Part shown: piece by piece, positions 1 through 8,335 of the stretch
How positions within the stretch are numbered: position 1 is the stretch's first letter
How the letters are laid out: every line of letters starts with the position of its first letter
Assembly (NCBI GenBank): GCA_045642925.1
Contig: JAZUJW010000048.1
Location: 124,001 to 188,000 of the forward strand
DNA from: Firm-04 sp045642925
GTDB lineage: Bacteria; Bacillota; Clostridia; Oscillospirales; Ruminococcaceae
Reading direction: 5' to 3'
DNA: 64,000 nt
Position numbers and translations under genes: made by a program
The notes under the pieces: model-generated
What the model saw: the letters and a program-made list of their open reading frames with translations, nothing else
The model's database searches: none
What the model was told of the DNA's origin: nothing

Positions 1-119
1 AAGAGATAATGGACAGGTGCAATGGGGCTGATGTCCTTAAATGCGAAAACAAATTCATCTTCATAGACTTTCGTGCTGGGAATTTCCCCTGCTACGATTT
101 TGCAGAATAAACAATCCAT
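1..119 (-). CDS. HIT-family (histidine triad) hydrolase, N-terminal part
   Basis: The first 39 residues are visible; the rest, including the HxHxH catalytic motif, lies beyond the window edge. The N-terminus MDCLFCKIVAGEIPSTKVYE, then a DEFVFAFKDISPIAPVH stretch, is characteristic of HinT-type nucleoside-phosphoramidate hydrolases, with the zinc-site CxxC at residues 3-6. The start ATG is set by a GGAGG ribosome site six bases upstream. It lies about 50 bases downstream of alaS on the same strand, so it is probably co-transcribed with it. Family assignment is firm from the N-terminus; the substrate is unknown. Confidence 0.85.
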   Translation of the reverse strand, partial: MDCLFCKIVAGEIPSTKVYEDEFVFAFKDISPIAPVHYL

Positions 120-169
120 AACTTACCTCCTGATTTGTTGACATGATAAAAATAGTTGTAGATACCGAA

Positions 170-2809
170 TTATTTCTCGCTGAGGAATTCGCCTGCAATT
201 TGCGGCAGCACTGCAATGGCTTCGTCTACCATATAGCTCTTGCCGATACCGCCCATTGCCGTATCAGGTCTGCCGCCGCCCTTACCGCCGGTCACAGCAG
301 AAATGCGCTGAATCAGCTTGCCGGCATGAGCGCCCTTTGCAATTGCCGACTTGGAGCATACGCAGTAGAAATTACCGCTTTCGCCGTTGATACCTGCCAA
401 CAGCGCAATGACATTTTCTTCGCGGTCACGAATCTGGTCACCCAGTGTGCGGAGCGTGTCAGGCTTCACATCGGTGAGCATTGCAGAAACGATTTTAATA
501 CCTGCAATTTCTTTTGCATTGTTGAACAGTTCTGCCAGTTGACCGCCTGCGATTTTCTGGTTCAAACGGTCGATCTCTTTTGCCTGTTCGCGCAGTTCAT
601 TTGCAGCGGCAGCGCACTTTTCAGGCAGTTCGGAGAAGTTTGCAAGCTTCATTGCCTTTGCGGAATTTGCAAGTGTTTCTTCTGCATTTTTGAGCAATGC
701 CAGCACATTTGCGCCTGTTGCAAGTTCGATTCTGCGGACACCTGCCGCAACAGAACTTTCAGAGATGATTCTTGCAAGACCAAGCTGTGCAGTATTGGAA
801 ACGTGCGTACCACCGCAGAATTCGATAGAAGAATCGCCTGCGCGGACAACACGGACGACATCGCCGTACTTTTCGCCGAACAATGCCATTGCACCAAGCT
901 TTTTCGCATCCTCAATTGCCATTTCTTCCATGGTAACAGGCAATGCTGCAAAAATCTCGCGGTTGAGCAATTCTTCGACTTTTTCGATTTCCTGCGCAGT
1001 CATGGCAGAGAAGTGGGAGAAGTCGAAACGGCAGCGCTCTGCATTGACAAGCTGACCTGCCTGATGTACGTGGTCACCCAGTACCTTACGCAGTGCAGCC
1101 TGCAAAAGGTGTGCAGATGTGTGGTTTCTCATGATGGACATACGGCGGTCGGTATCCACTTTTGCGGAAACGGTATCGCCGACAGAAAGCGTACCTTCTT
1201 CGAGTGTACCCATGTGGAGGAAGTAACCGTCGCCGCCCTTCTGGGTGTCTGCGACTGCGAAAGTACCATTGCCTTCGATTTCGCCCATATCACCGACCTG
1301 ACCGCCGCTTTCTGCATAGAACGGTGTTTCGGAGAGGATGATGGCAGCATCCGTACCTGCTTCAATGCTATCCACAGGCTTGCCCTCTGCGAGGATGGCA
1401 AGAACCGTTGCTTCGCCTTCCATCTGATTGTAGCCGATGAACTTGGTTTTTGCGATATCTTTCGGAATAGAGAGGTCGCCGCCCCACGAAGTCTTTACTT
1501 TCGATGCACGGTCAGCTCTTGCACGCTTTTTCTGTTCATCCATCAGCGCATGGAATGCGTCAACGTCAACAGTCATGCCGTTTTCTGCAGCGATTTCCAC
1601 AGTGAGGTCAATCGGGAAACCATAGGTATCGCTCAACTGGAATGCATCCTGACCGGGAATGACAGTATTCTTGTCACGTTTGAGCGCGTGCATACAAGCC
1701 ACGAGCATATCCATGCCGCGGTCGATGGTGCGTGCAAAGCTTTCTTCTTCGTGACGGATAATCTTGGTGATGAGGTCTTTTTTCTCAATCAGTTCAGGAT
1801 ATGCGCCGCCGTTTTCCTTGATGACGGTTTCTGCGACCTGATAGAGGAACGGTTCACGAATGCCGAGGAGTCTGCCGTGACGGGCAGCGCGGCGCAGCAG
1901 ACGCTTCAGGACATAGCCTCTGCCCTCATTTGCGGGCGTAATGCCGTCGCCGACCATGAAAACGGTCGAACGAACGTGGTCGGTGATGACACGCAGAGAA
2001 ACGTCAGATTTTTCGTTATCGTGGTATTTGACACCTGCGATATCGCAGATATGCTTCATGATATTCTGGACGGTATCGACTTCAAAGAGGTTGTCAACGC
2101 CCTGCATTGCAACGGCAAGACGCTCCAAGCCCATACCGGTGTCGATGTTCTTGTTCTTCATTTCAGCATAGTGACCTTTGCCGTCGCTGTCGAACTGCGA
2201 GAACACGAGGTTCCAGATTTCGATGACACGGTCGCAGTCGCTTGCCTGTTCGAAGCTTTCGAATGGGCCGTAGCTTTCGCCGCGGTCGAAGTGAATCTCA
2301 GAGCACGGGCCGCACGGGCCGGAACCATGTTCCCAGAAGTTATCCTCTCTGCCGAGACGGATGATGCGCTCCTTCGGGATGCCGATTTCGTTCATCCAGA
2401 TGGCTTCTGCTTCGTCATCGCTTTCGAAAATGGTGATCCAAAGGCGGTCAGCGGGGATCGCAAGCTCTTTGGTCAGGAATTCCCAAGCCCAAGCGATGGC
2501 TTCGTGCTTGAAGTAATCACCGAAAGAGAAGTTGCCGAGCATTTCGAAGAACGTGCCGTGGCGGGCAGTTTTGCCGACACGCTCAATGTCAGGAGTACGG
2601 ATGCACTTCTGGCAGGTCGTAACACGGACATTGGGCGGAACAGCCTGTCCAAGGAAGAATTTTTTCAGAGGAGCCATACCGGAGTTGATGAGCAAGAGGG
2701 AGTTATCACCCTTCGGAATCAGCGAGGAGCTGTCCATGCGGGTATGATTTTTACTTTCGAAGAATGAGAGATACTTCTCACGCAGTTGATTCAGACCTGT
2801 CCATTCCAT
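170..2809 (-). CDS. alaS: Alanyl-tRNA synthetase
   Basis: Charges tRNA-Ala with alanine in the cytoplasm and hydrolyses mischarged tRNA. The 879-residue product has the class II catalytic domain at the N-terminus, with the GMAPLK and RHGTFFEMLGN motifs. The central tRNA-recognition part follows. The editing domain carries the zinc/catalytic motifs HTSAH (about residue 563) and CGGTH (about 665-669). The C-Ala domain at the end contains GGKGGGRPDTAMGG. I chose the start at MEWTGLN because an AAAGGA site precedes it and because Firmicutes AlaRS proteins begin there; an in-frame ATG seven codons upstream has no ribosome site. It is transcribed from the TTGACA/TATACT promoter at 2882-2910. I saw no T-box in the leader. 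Confidence 0.98.
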   Translation of the reverse strand: MEWTGLNQLREKYLSFFESKNHTRMDSSSLIPKGDNSLLLINSGMAPLKKFFLGQAVPPNVRVTTCQKCIRTPDIERVGKTARHGTFFEMLGNFSFGDYFKHEAIAWAWEFLTKELAIPADRLWITIFESDDEAEAIWMNEIGIPKERIIRLGREDNFWEHGSGPCGPCSEIHFDRGESYGPFESFEQASDCDRVIEIWNLVFSQFDSDGKGHYAEMKNKNIDTGMGLERLAVAMQGVDNLFEVDTVQNIMKHICDIAGVKYHDNEKSDVSLRVITDHVRSTVFMVGDGITPANEGRGYVLKRLLRRAARHGRLLGIREPFLYQVAETVIKENGGAYPELIEKKDLITKIIRHEEESFARTIDRGMDMLVACMHALKRDKNTVIPGQDAFQLSDTYGFPIDLTVEIAAENGMTVDVDAFHALMDEQKKRARADRASKVKTSWGGDLSIPKDIAKTKFIGYNQMEGEATVLAILAEGKPVDSIEAGTDAAIILSETPFYAESGGQVGDMGEIEGNGTFAVADTQKGGDGYFLHMGTLEEGTLSVGDTVSAKVDTDRRMSIMRNHTSAHLLQAALRKVLGDHVHQAGQLVNAERCRFDFSHFSAMTAQEIEKVEELLNREIFAALPVTMEEMAIEDAKKLGAMALFGEKYGDVVRVVRAGDSSIEFCGGTHVSNTAQLGLARIISESSVAAGVRRIELATGANVLALLKNAEETLANSAKAMKLANFSELPEKCAAAANELREQAKEIDRLNQKIAGGQLAELFNNAKEIAGIKIVSAMLTDVKPDTLRTLGDQIRDREENVIALLAGINGESGNFYCVCSKSAIAKGAHAGKLIQRISAVTGGKGGGRPDTAMGGIGKSYMVDEAIAVLPQIAGEFLSEK

Positions 2810-2881
2810 GAGTTTCAGGTTTCCTTTCATGTATACAAAATTTTCGGAATGCGGTTATGCGGACATAACCATACAAAATAT

Positions 2882-2910
2882 AGTATACTGCAAAATGCAT
2901 TTTTTGTCAA
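2882..2910 (-). promoter_or_regulatory. Sigma-A promoter of alaS
   Basis: Read on the minus strand: -35 TTGACA (2905-2910), 17-bp spacer, -10 TATACT (2882-2887). The transcript leader is about 65 bases and contains a 7-bp hairpin, GGTTATG/CATAACC, at 2853-2870. No GGGTGGNACCGCG-type T-box motif is visible. Confidence 0.85.
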
Positions 2911-3065
2911 TCGGTTTTTTGAAAAAAATGGTGCTGCAAACCGCCGATTTTTCGCCGATTTTAAATGTTTTCGTTTGTACAGAAATGGCAAATTCGGAAA
3001 TAACGTGTTTTAACAGTTTTGTAATTATCTGCGAGAATCTGTAAATTTTTTTCATAGAATTGTTC

Positions 3066-3094
3066 TTGTTATTTTGATATGGACGTGATATAAT
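3066..3094 (+). promoter_or_regulatory. Sigma-A promoter of the lipoprotein gene
   Basis: -35 TTGTTA (3066-3071), 17-bp spacer, perfect -10 TATAAT (3089-3094), about 80 bases ahead of the lipoprotein start. The 155 bases between this and the divergent alaS promoter hold AT-rich sequence with no other structure that I can see. Confidence 0.75.
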
Positions 3095-3174
3095 GGCTGT
3101 ATTGAAACGGTCAATACCACACAGGAATACATCACCAAATACTGTATCAAGAAAATTTTCAGGAGGTTTTTATT

Positions 3175-3996
3175 ATGAAAAAACAAAGATTATGTGCGCT
3201 GCTGCTTGCAGCGGTTTGCTTGAGCGGATGCGGAACGCTGGACGAAACGGATGTGCCCGCAGCACAGGTGAAAGAAGCTGCGCAGACAACGGAGTCTGCG
3301 GAAACAACAGAACCCGCGCAGACAACGGAGTCTGCGGAGACAACCCAAACCGCAGAGACAACGAAGGCTGCGGTGACAACAGAAGCCGCGGAGACAACAG
3401 AGTCTGCGGAAACAACGGCGTCTGCGAAGACAACGGAGTCTGCACAGACAACGACATCTGATGAAAAAGATACTTCGCCGATAGAGATTGCCCCGATGAA
3501 TGTTGATCTGACCGATGCGGATATGGTGCTGGTAGACGAGGCATACGAGGCAATTAAGGCACAAAATGCAGAGTTTGCTGCAATTCCGCGTGAGATGTTC
3601 TATCCGATCGTGTACGAGGGTGATGTTGAGTTCGAGTTTTGTCTGGGTGGCATTCGGACGAGAGCCACTATTTACTATCAGCGTGACAAGAGTATTGTAA
3701 TTGGCAGTACGTGGGATGAATACCGTGATTATTATAATGTAAGCTTTACTGAAAAGCAGATGAATGCATATTTTGAGGATATGACGAAGGAGATTCAGGA
3801 GCAAATTGAAGCATACAAACTGAAGCTGGATGATGATTTGTTCAATCAGGTGAAGTGCTCAGCCGAGTGGTGCGTTGTGGATGGAAAGCTGTTATTGAGT
3901 GTAGAGCACATTGCACACACGACAGAAGAAACCACAAAAATCTTTGAGTGTGGTGACCATGCGCATCTTTTTGCGGAGCGTTATATCAACGAATAA
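3175..3996 (+). CDS. Secreted lipoprotein with Thr-rich hexapeptide-repeat stalk
   Basis: The 273-residue protein starts with a classic lipoprotein signal (KK, hydrophobic core, lipobox LSGC at residues 16-19), so it should be lipidated and tethered outside the membrane. Residues 38-91 are nine copies of a six-residue unit of the type TTESAE, a flexible and probably glycosylated or proteolysis-resistant stalk. The C-terminal 170 residues form a charged globular domain (from about IEIAPMNVDL to the end) that I do not recognise. A strong AGGAGG site precedes the ATG. Its stop codon overlaps the end of the palindromic element downstream. Monocistronic on context. The role is unknown; a surface or substrate-binding lipoprotein is inference. 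Confidence 0.85.
   Translation: MKKQRLCALLLAAVCLSGCGTLDETDVPAAQVKEAAQTTESAETTEPAQTTESAETTQTAETTKAAVTTEAAETTESAETTASAKTTESAQTTTSDEKDTSPIEIAPMNVDLTDADMVLVDEAYEAIKAQNAEFAAIPREMFYPIVYEGDVEFEFCLGGIRTRATIYYQRDKSIVIGSTWDEYRDYYNVSFTEKQMNAYFEDMTKEIQEQIEAYKLKLDDDLFNQVKCSAEWCVVDGKLLLSVEHIAHTTEETTKIFECGDHAHLFAERYINE
3286..3447 (+). repeat. 18-bp tandem coding repeat
   Basis: Nine degenerate copies of an 18-bp unit (type ACAACGGAGTCTGCGGAA) encode the TTxxAx stalk of the lipoprotein. Third-position drift between copies shows selection or age rather than very recent expansion. Such arrays often vary in copy number between strains. Confidence 0.85.
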
Positions 3997-4245
3997 AGTT
4001 TCACTCGATTTTTTCAAAAGTGTTGGCGGCTCATTTATTGAGGATTCCAAAGGGAATTGATTCCCTTTGGCAGAGTCCAGAGGCAGCGCCTTTGGTCGCG
4101 CTCCGCAGAGCGCGAAACATCCCTGATTCGTTAGAACGAAAAAGGGTGTTTCGCCGACTGCGGTGCAGACTGCTTGCAGTCTGTTTGCGTCCGGAGGCGC
4201 TGTCTCTGGACTTCTCGATTTTTTGAAAAAATCGAGTAAAACTTT
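3995..4245 (+). repeat. Palindromic intergenic element, copy A (inverted dimer)
   Basis: This 251-bp block fills the gap between the lipoprotein and yfhO-like genes. Both ends carry the same sequence in inverted orientation (AAAGTTTCACTCGATTTTTT at the left, the complement of AAAGTTTTACTCGATTTTTT at the right). Inside are the family modules: a CCAAAGGGAAT/ATTCCCTTTGG hairpin, a GGCAGCGCC palindrome, GCGCTCCGCAGAGCGC, and a GATTCGTTAGAACGAA core bounded by CGAAACA/TGTTTCG. The core is inverted relative to copy C. No open frame makes sense inside. Confidence 0.75.
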
Positions 4246-4349
4246 TATTTTCTGGCGCAGAAATATACCTTTTTTCTTCTTCGCCAAAAGGACTGCCGTC
4301 CTTTTGGAATTGCTCTGATGCAACTTTTTTTCCAAAATAAAAAAAACAC

Positions 4350-4378
4350 TTGTAAAATTGAAAATAATATAGTATAAT
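4350..4378 (+). promoter_or_regulatory. Sigma-A promoter of the YfhO-like gene
   Basis: -35 TTGTAA (4350-4355), 17-bp spacer, perfect -10 TATAAT (4373-4378), ending 60 bases ahead of the start codon. Confidence 0.75.
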
Positions 4379-4438
4379 AAGAGAGTCTGCAAATCTGCGG
4401 ATTTCTTCGCAGAAAAAAAAGATTGGAGGACTTCAACC

Positions 4439-7400
4439 ATGGCATCTGCAGCTTCAAAGGTCAAATCTGCACCGCCGTCCGCTAAGCCGAAAGGGCTTGC
4501 GGCTGTCAAAGCTTGGTTTGGCCGAAACTGGTGCTACTTTCTCGCGTTCTGTGCACCGGTCATTCTTCTCTACATCGCGTATGCGATTTTCGGCATTACA
4601 CCGTTCGGCGAACGCTCGGTGCTCTGCCTCGACCTGAATGGTCAGTACGTTTATTACTTCGAAGCTATCCGTGACGCTTTCTGGGGCGACGGCAGCCTGT
4701 TGTATAACTGGACTCGAAATCTATCCGGTGATTACAGCGGTATCATCGGCTATTACCTCGCCAGCCCCTTCACCTTGATCGTCATGCTTCTCCCACGAAC
4801 CATGATGCTCACCAGCCTGCTGATCATGATTCTCTGCAAGCTGGGTTCTGCTTCCGTCACCATGTGCTACTACCTGCGCAAATCCAAGCACGTTTCACCG
4901 CTGATCGGTGCAACATTGGGTGTCTGCTTCGGTATGTGCGCCTACGGTGTCATTCAGACCATCGACCCCATGTGGCTGGACGGTCTGGTCTTCCTGCCGC
5001 TGATCGCACTCGGTGTCGAATACCTTGTCGATGACGGCAGAAAAATCAACTATATCATTCCGCTTGCCCTGATGTGCATTGCAAACTTCTATATCGGTTT
5101 CATGTGCTGTATCTTCACGGCATTCTACTTCTTCTATTATGTCTGCTTCGCATCGGACAAAATCAAGTTCAATTTTGGCGGCATTTTCAAGGTCGTCGTC
5201 CGCATGGCAGGCGCAACAGCCGTTGCAATGTGCCTTGCAGCATTCATGATTCTCCCCGTATACAATGCGCTTTCTCTTGGTAAATTCGATTTCACCACAC
5301 CGGATTACAGCTTCAAGACACAGTTTTCACCGCTGGAATTCCTTGCACAGCTCAGTATTAACCAGTACAATTCCGTTAACGTAGAAGGTAAACCTGAAAT
5401 CTACTGCGGTGTTCTGGCATTCCTGACTGTCCCGCTGTTCTTCCTCAATTCGCACATTCAGTACCGCAAAAAGCTTGGCTATGGCTTCCTTTGCGTGGTC
5501 ATGTTCCTCTGTATGTGGATCAAACCGCTGGATATGCTTTGGCACGGCGGACAAATGCCGAACTGGCTGCCGTTCCGCTATTCCTTCATTTTCTCGTTCA
5601 TCTTCCTTTCCATGGCGGCAATGACACTTCGTGCCATCCGCGGCATCAAACCATATGCGCTGTTTTCCAGTGTTGCCGGTATTGCGCTGGTCATGGTACT
5701 TGCGTTCAAGCAGGGCTACAAGGACATGAAGGGCAATCTGTATATTGAGGCAAATTCAGGTGTCTGGGCAACGGTGCTGTTCGTTTCGGGCTATGCACTG
5801 CTGTTGTACTTCCTCAGCCGCAAAAACACCAAAAAAACCGCTGCAATTGGCGGCGCAGTCACACTGATGATCGCTGTATTTGCGGAACTGACATGGAATG
5901 CGGTCAATTCCTTCAAGGACATTCACACAGAAGTCTGCTATTCCACGAAAAAGTCTTATGTACAGTATGTGGATACAGGCCGTGAAATTGTGAATGAACT
6001 GCACAATTCGTATGACACCAGCTTCTACCGCGATGAAAAGACCTATGTGCGTACTGTCAATGACAACGGCGGCTTCGGTCTGCGCGGTCTGACACACTCC
6101 AGTTCCGTTATGAACACGAAGGCACTGAAATTCATTGAAGCAATGGGTTACTGCTGCCGCAGCTACTATTCAAGATATGAGGGCAACACCCCGATTTCGG
6201 ACTCTCTCCTTGGCATTAAGTACGTGCTGGACAATGGCGAAGGCGGTTCAACACTGAACCCGACTTACGAATACCAGTTCAAAAAGACCTGTAAATCGCA
6301 GAGCGAAGCGGACATGGATGTCAGTGTTTACAAGAATCCGAATGCGCTTTCCATCGGCTACATGGTTGACCACGATATCACCAGAGTCAATGCGTTCGGC
6401 AATGACAATCCTTTCAACAGTCAGAACATTCTGATGAGTACCGTTTCCGGCAACACGACCTTTACGGAAGACGGCAATTTTGATGACTGGAAGAAATATT
6501 ACTCCCAGATTCCGCTGACACACGAATTGCGTCTGAATGAAGTCTACACAGAACCGTATGGTTCTCAGACAAACTACCGTGCAAATTCGGATGCGATTGA
6601 CCCGACTGTGGATATTTTCTTTGAAGTGCAGTCTGACGAACCGATTTACCTGTTCTTTAAGACAGAGAATGAAAGCAAGGTCAACCTGTGGCTTGCAGAC
6701 CAGTGGAACGAAGAAGAACCCACCTGCAAGAATCAGGATGGTACGGATGCAAAATTCCTTGGTTCGTATTTTGAAACCGACTACTATCATATTCTGCCTG
6801 TCGGCACATTCGAGCCGGGCACAAAGCTTCAGCTTCGTATGACGCTTCTGACAGACGGCAACGGCAAAGAAAAGTACACCATTATCCAGAACTTCTTCTT
6901 CTATCACTTCAACCAGTCGAAATTCCAGGAGGATATTGACAAGCTGAAGGCACAGCAGTGGGCAGTGACCAAGGCAGGCGGCAGAGTGGTAGAGGGCAAG
7001 ATCACCGCACAGGATGGACAGATCATGATGACTTCCATTCCGTATGAGCCGGGCTGGGTTGCATATGTAGACGGCAAGAAGCAGGATGTTACGGAGTTGT
7101 TCCATGCGATGGTCGGTGTAGAACTGACACCGGGCGAGCATGATGTCAAATTGAAGTTCACGCCTGTTGGATTCCGTCTGGGCTTGCTCCTGTTGGCACT
7201 TGGTGTCATTTGCGGATATCTGATGCTGATGTATGATTTGAAGCATAATGAAATGGTTGCATTGCTTCGCAAGAATCATGCACAGGGCATTTACGAGCTG
7301 CCGGAGGACAAGGAAGAAACGAAGGAACAGCCTTCGCTGATCCATCTGGGTTCGGGCGGCAACAAAGAGGCATCGAGTGACGGAAAGACGGTTGTGTCCG

Positions 7401-7498
7401 TTGCAGATGAGATTCGCAAATTGAAAGAGCTTCGTGATGAAGGCGTCATTACGCCGGAAGAATTTGAGGAGCAAAAGAAGAAGCTTCTGAATTCATAA
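4439..7498 (+). CDS. YfhO-family multispanning membrane protein with C-terminal SHOCT domain
   Basis: A 1019-residue membrane protein. Residues about 30-480 contain a dozen or so hydrophobic segments with the YfhO-family signature region (DLNGQYVYYFEAIRDAFW, then YNWTRNLSGDYSGIIGYYLASP). This is followed by a large extracytoplasmic domain (about 490-890) and another membrane helix near 900-920. YfhO proteins are GT-C-like and in other Firmicutes are linked to glycosylation of cell-wall polymers, which is family knowledge and not shown here. The last 32 residues (VADEIRKLKELRDEGVITPE...) form a SHOCT oligomerisation motif on the cytoplasmic side. Ribosome site GGAGG; own promoter; strong terminator after the stop. 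Probably monocistronic. Confidence 0.9.
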   Translation: MASAASKVKSAPPSAKPKGLAAVKAWFGRNWCYFLAFCAPVILLYIAYAIFGITPFGERSVLCLDLNGQYVYYFEAIRDAFWGDGSLLYNWTRNLSGDYSGIIGYYLASPFTLIVMLLPRTMMLTSLLIMILCKLGSASVTMCYYLRKSKHVSPLIGATLGVCFGMCAYGVIQTIDPMWLDGLVFLPLIALGVEYLVDDGRKINYIIPLALMCIANFYIGFMCCIFTAFYFFYYVCFASDKIKFNFGGIFKVVVRMAGATAVAMCLAAFMILPVYNALSLGKFDFTTPDYSFKTQFSPLEFLAQLSINQYNSVNVEGKPEIYCGVLAFLTVPLFFLNSHIQYRKKLGYGFLCVVMFLCMWIKPLDMLWHGGQMPNWLPFRYSFIFSFIFLSMAAMTLRAIRGIKPYALFSSVAGIALVMVLAFKQGYKDMKGNLYIEANSGVWATVLFVSGYALLLYFLSRKNTKKTAAIGGAVTLMIAVFAELTWNAVNSFKDIHTEVCYSTKKSYVQYVDTGREIVNELHNSYDTSFYRDEKTYVRTVNDNGGFGLRGLTHSSSVMNTKALKFIEAMGYCCRSYYSRYEGNTPISDSLLGIKYVLDNGEGGSTLNPTYEYQFKKTCKSQSEADMDVSVYKNPNALSIGYMVDHDITRVNAFGNDNPFNSQNILMSTVSGNTTFTEDGNFDDWKKYYSQIPLTHELRLNEVYTEPYGSQTNYRANSDAIDPTVDIFFEVQSDEPIYLFFKTENESKVNLWLADQWNEEEPTCKNQDGTDAKFLGSYFETDYYHILPVGTFEPGTKLQLRMTLLTDGNGKEKYTIIQNFFFYHFNQSKFQEDIDKLKAQQWAVTKAGGRVVEGKITAQDGQIMMTSIPYEPGWVAYVDGKKQDVTELFHAMVGVELTPGEHDVKLKFTPVGFRLGLLLLALGVICGYLMLMYDLKHNEMVALLRKNHAQGIYELPEDKEETKEQPSLIHLGSGGNKEASSDGKTVVSVADEIRKLKELRDEGVITPEEFEEQKKKLLNS

Positions 7499-7538
7499 GC
7501 GAAGCATCGCAAAAGCCACCAATCAAATACGCACAGAT

Positions 7539-7583
7539 AAAAGGCAGAAGAAACGCTTCTTTTCGCGCTTCTTCTGCCTTTTT
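7539..7583 (+). terminator. Intrinsic terminator after the YfhO-like gene
   Basis: Stem AAAAGGCAGAAG / CTTCTGCCTTTTT with a T-run on the plus strand. The complementary A-run means it could also act leftward. Confidence 0.85.
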
Positions 7584-7641
7584 GCATACGGCGGTATTGC
7601 CTTTCATGGTTAGGCGCAGGATGTACCCATCCACAAAATAA

Positions 7642-7665
7642 GGGAGATTCCTTTCGGAATCTCCC
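7642..7665 (-). terminator. Intrinsic terminator of hpf
   Basis: Perfect 10-bp stem GGGAGATTCC / GGAATCTCCC with a TTTC loop, followed on the minus strand by TTATTTTGTGG; 12 bases beyond the hpf stop. Confidence 0.85.
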
Positions 7666-7677
7666 TCATCTTTTCCA

Positions 7678-8205
7678 TTAGTCATTCGACGGTTCCAGAA
7701 CCGCATAATCACCATCTTCACGACGGTAAACGACGTTGGTTGCGCCTGTTTCACCATTGGTGAACAGGAAGAACGAATGTCCAAGCATATTCATCTGCAA
7801 AATTGCTTCCTCAACACTCATCGGATGCAGACGGAATGTCTTGTGACGAATGACATTGTACTCGGTTTGCTCCTCGATCGTATCTGTAAACCCTTCTGTC
7901 AATGCGCCTTCCTTGATGCGCTTGCCCAAACGGGTTTTGTTGCGGCGAATTTTCCGAATAATTTTGTCAATCGCATTATCCAATGCATCATTCTTATCGG
8001 TTGCACTCTGTTCTGCGCGATAAATCATACTGCCTGCCTTCACAGTCAGTTCCAGTACAATCAAGCCGCGCTGTTCTGCCAATGTGATTTTGGCTTCTGC
8101 TTCATCTTCGAAGAATTTGTCAAGTTTCTGGTTCAGTTTTTTCTCGGCGTAGTCCGTAAAACTCGGACCGATTTGGATTTTTTTTGCCATAATGTTCAGT
8201 TTCAT
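7678..8205 (-). CDS. hpf: Long-form ribosome hibernation promoting factor
   Basis: The 175-residue product binds 30S subunits and, in the long form, dimerises 70S ribosomes into inactive 100S particles in stationary phase. Residues 1-100 are the RaiA/HPF ribosome-binding fold, with its basic helix KIIRKIRRNKTRLGKRIK. A linker follows, then the C-terminal dimerisation domain, seen as HPMSVEEAILQMNMLGHSFF...NVVYRREDGDYAVLEP. I take the ATG seven bases after GGAGG as the start (MKLNIMAKK) instead of the in-frame ATG two codons earlier, which abuts the Shine-Dalgarno. The leader has a 7-bp hairpin, CCGAGAA/TTCTCGG, at 8225-8241. Single gene with its own promoter and terminator. Confidence 0.96.
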   Translation of the reverse strand: MKLNIMAKKIQIGPSFTDYAEKKLNQKLDKFFEDEAEAKITLAEQRGLIVLELTVKAGSMIYRAEQSATDKNDALDNAIDKIIRKIRRNKTRLGKRIKEGALTEGFTDTIEEQTEYNVIRHKTFRLHPMSVEEAILQMNMLGHSFFLFTNGETGATNVVYRREDGDYAVLEPSND

Positions 8206-8252
8206 GTGCATTCCTCCTTGTTTCCCGAGAATCCTTCTCGGTTGGTATCTAT

Positions 8253-8282
8253 ATTATAGCACATTGCTATAAAAAATGTCAA
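8253..8282 (-). promoter_or_regulatory. Sigma-A promoter of hpf
   Basis: -35 TTGACA (8277-8282), 18-bp spacer, -10 TATAAT (8253-8258), both perfect. The spacer and -10 contain a TATAGCA-N3-TGCTATA inverted repeat that could be an operator; this is inference. Confidence 0.85.
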
Positions 8283-8335
8283 GCGGAAACATGGAATTTG
8301 TGAAAATCCAAACCAAATTTAGGCAAAATAACGAA

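Noticed and set aside
2810..2880. T-box riboswitch ahead of alaS
   Set aside because: No T-box sequence or antiterminator is visible; only a 7-bp hairpin in a short leader.
3286..3447. CRISPR-like array
   Set aside because: The 18-bp units are contiguous, in frame and coding, without spacers.
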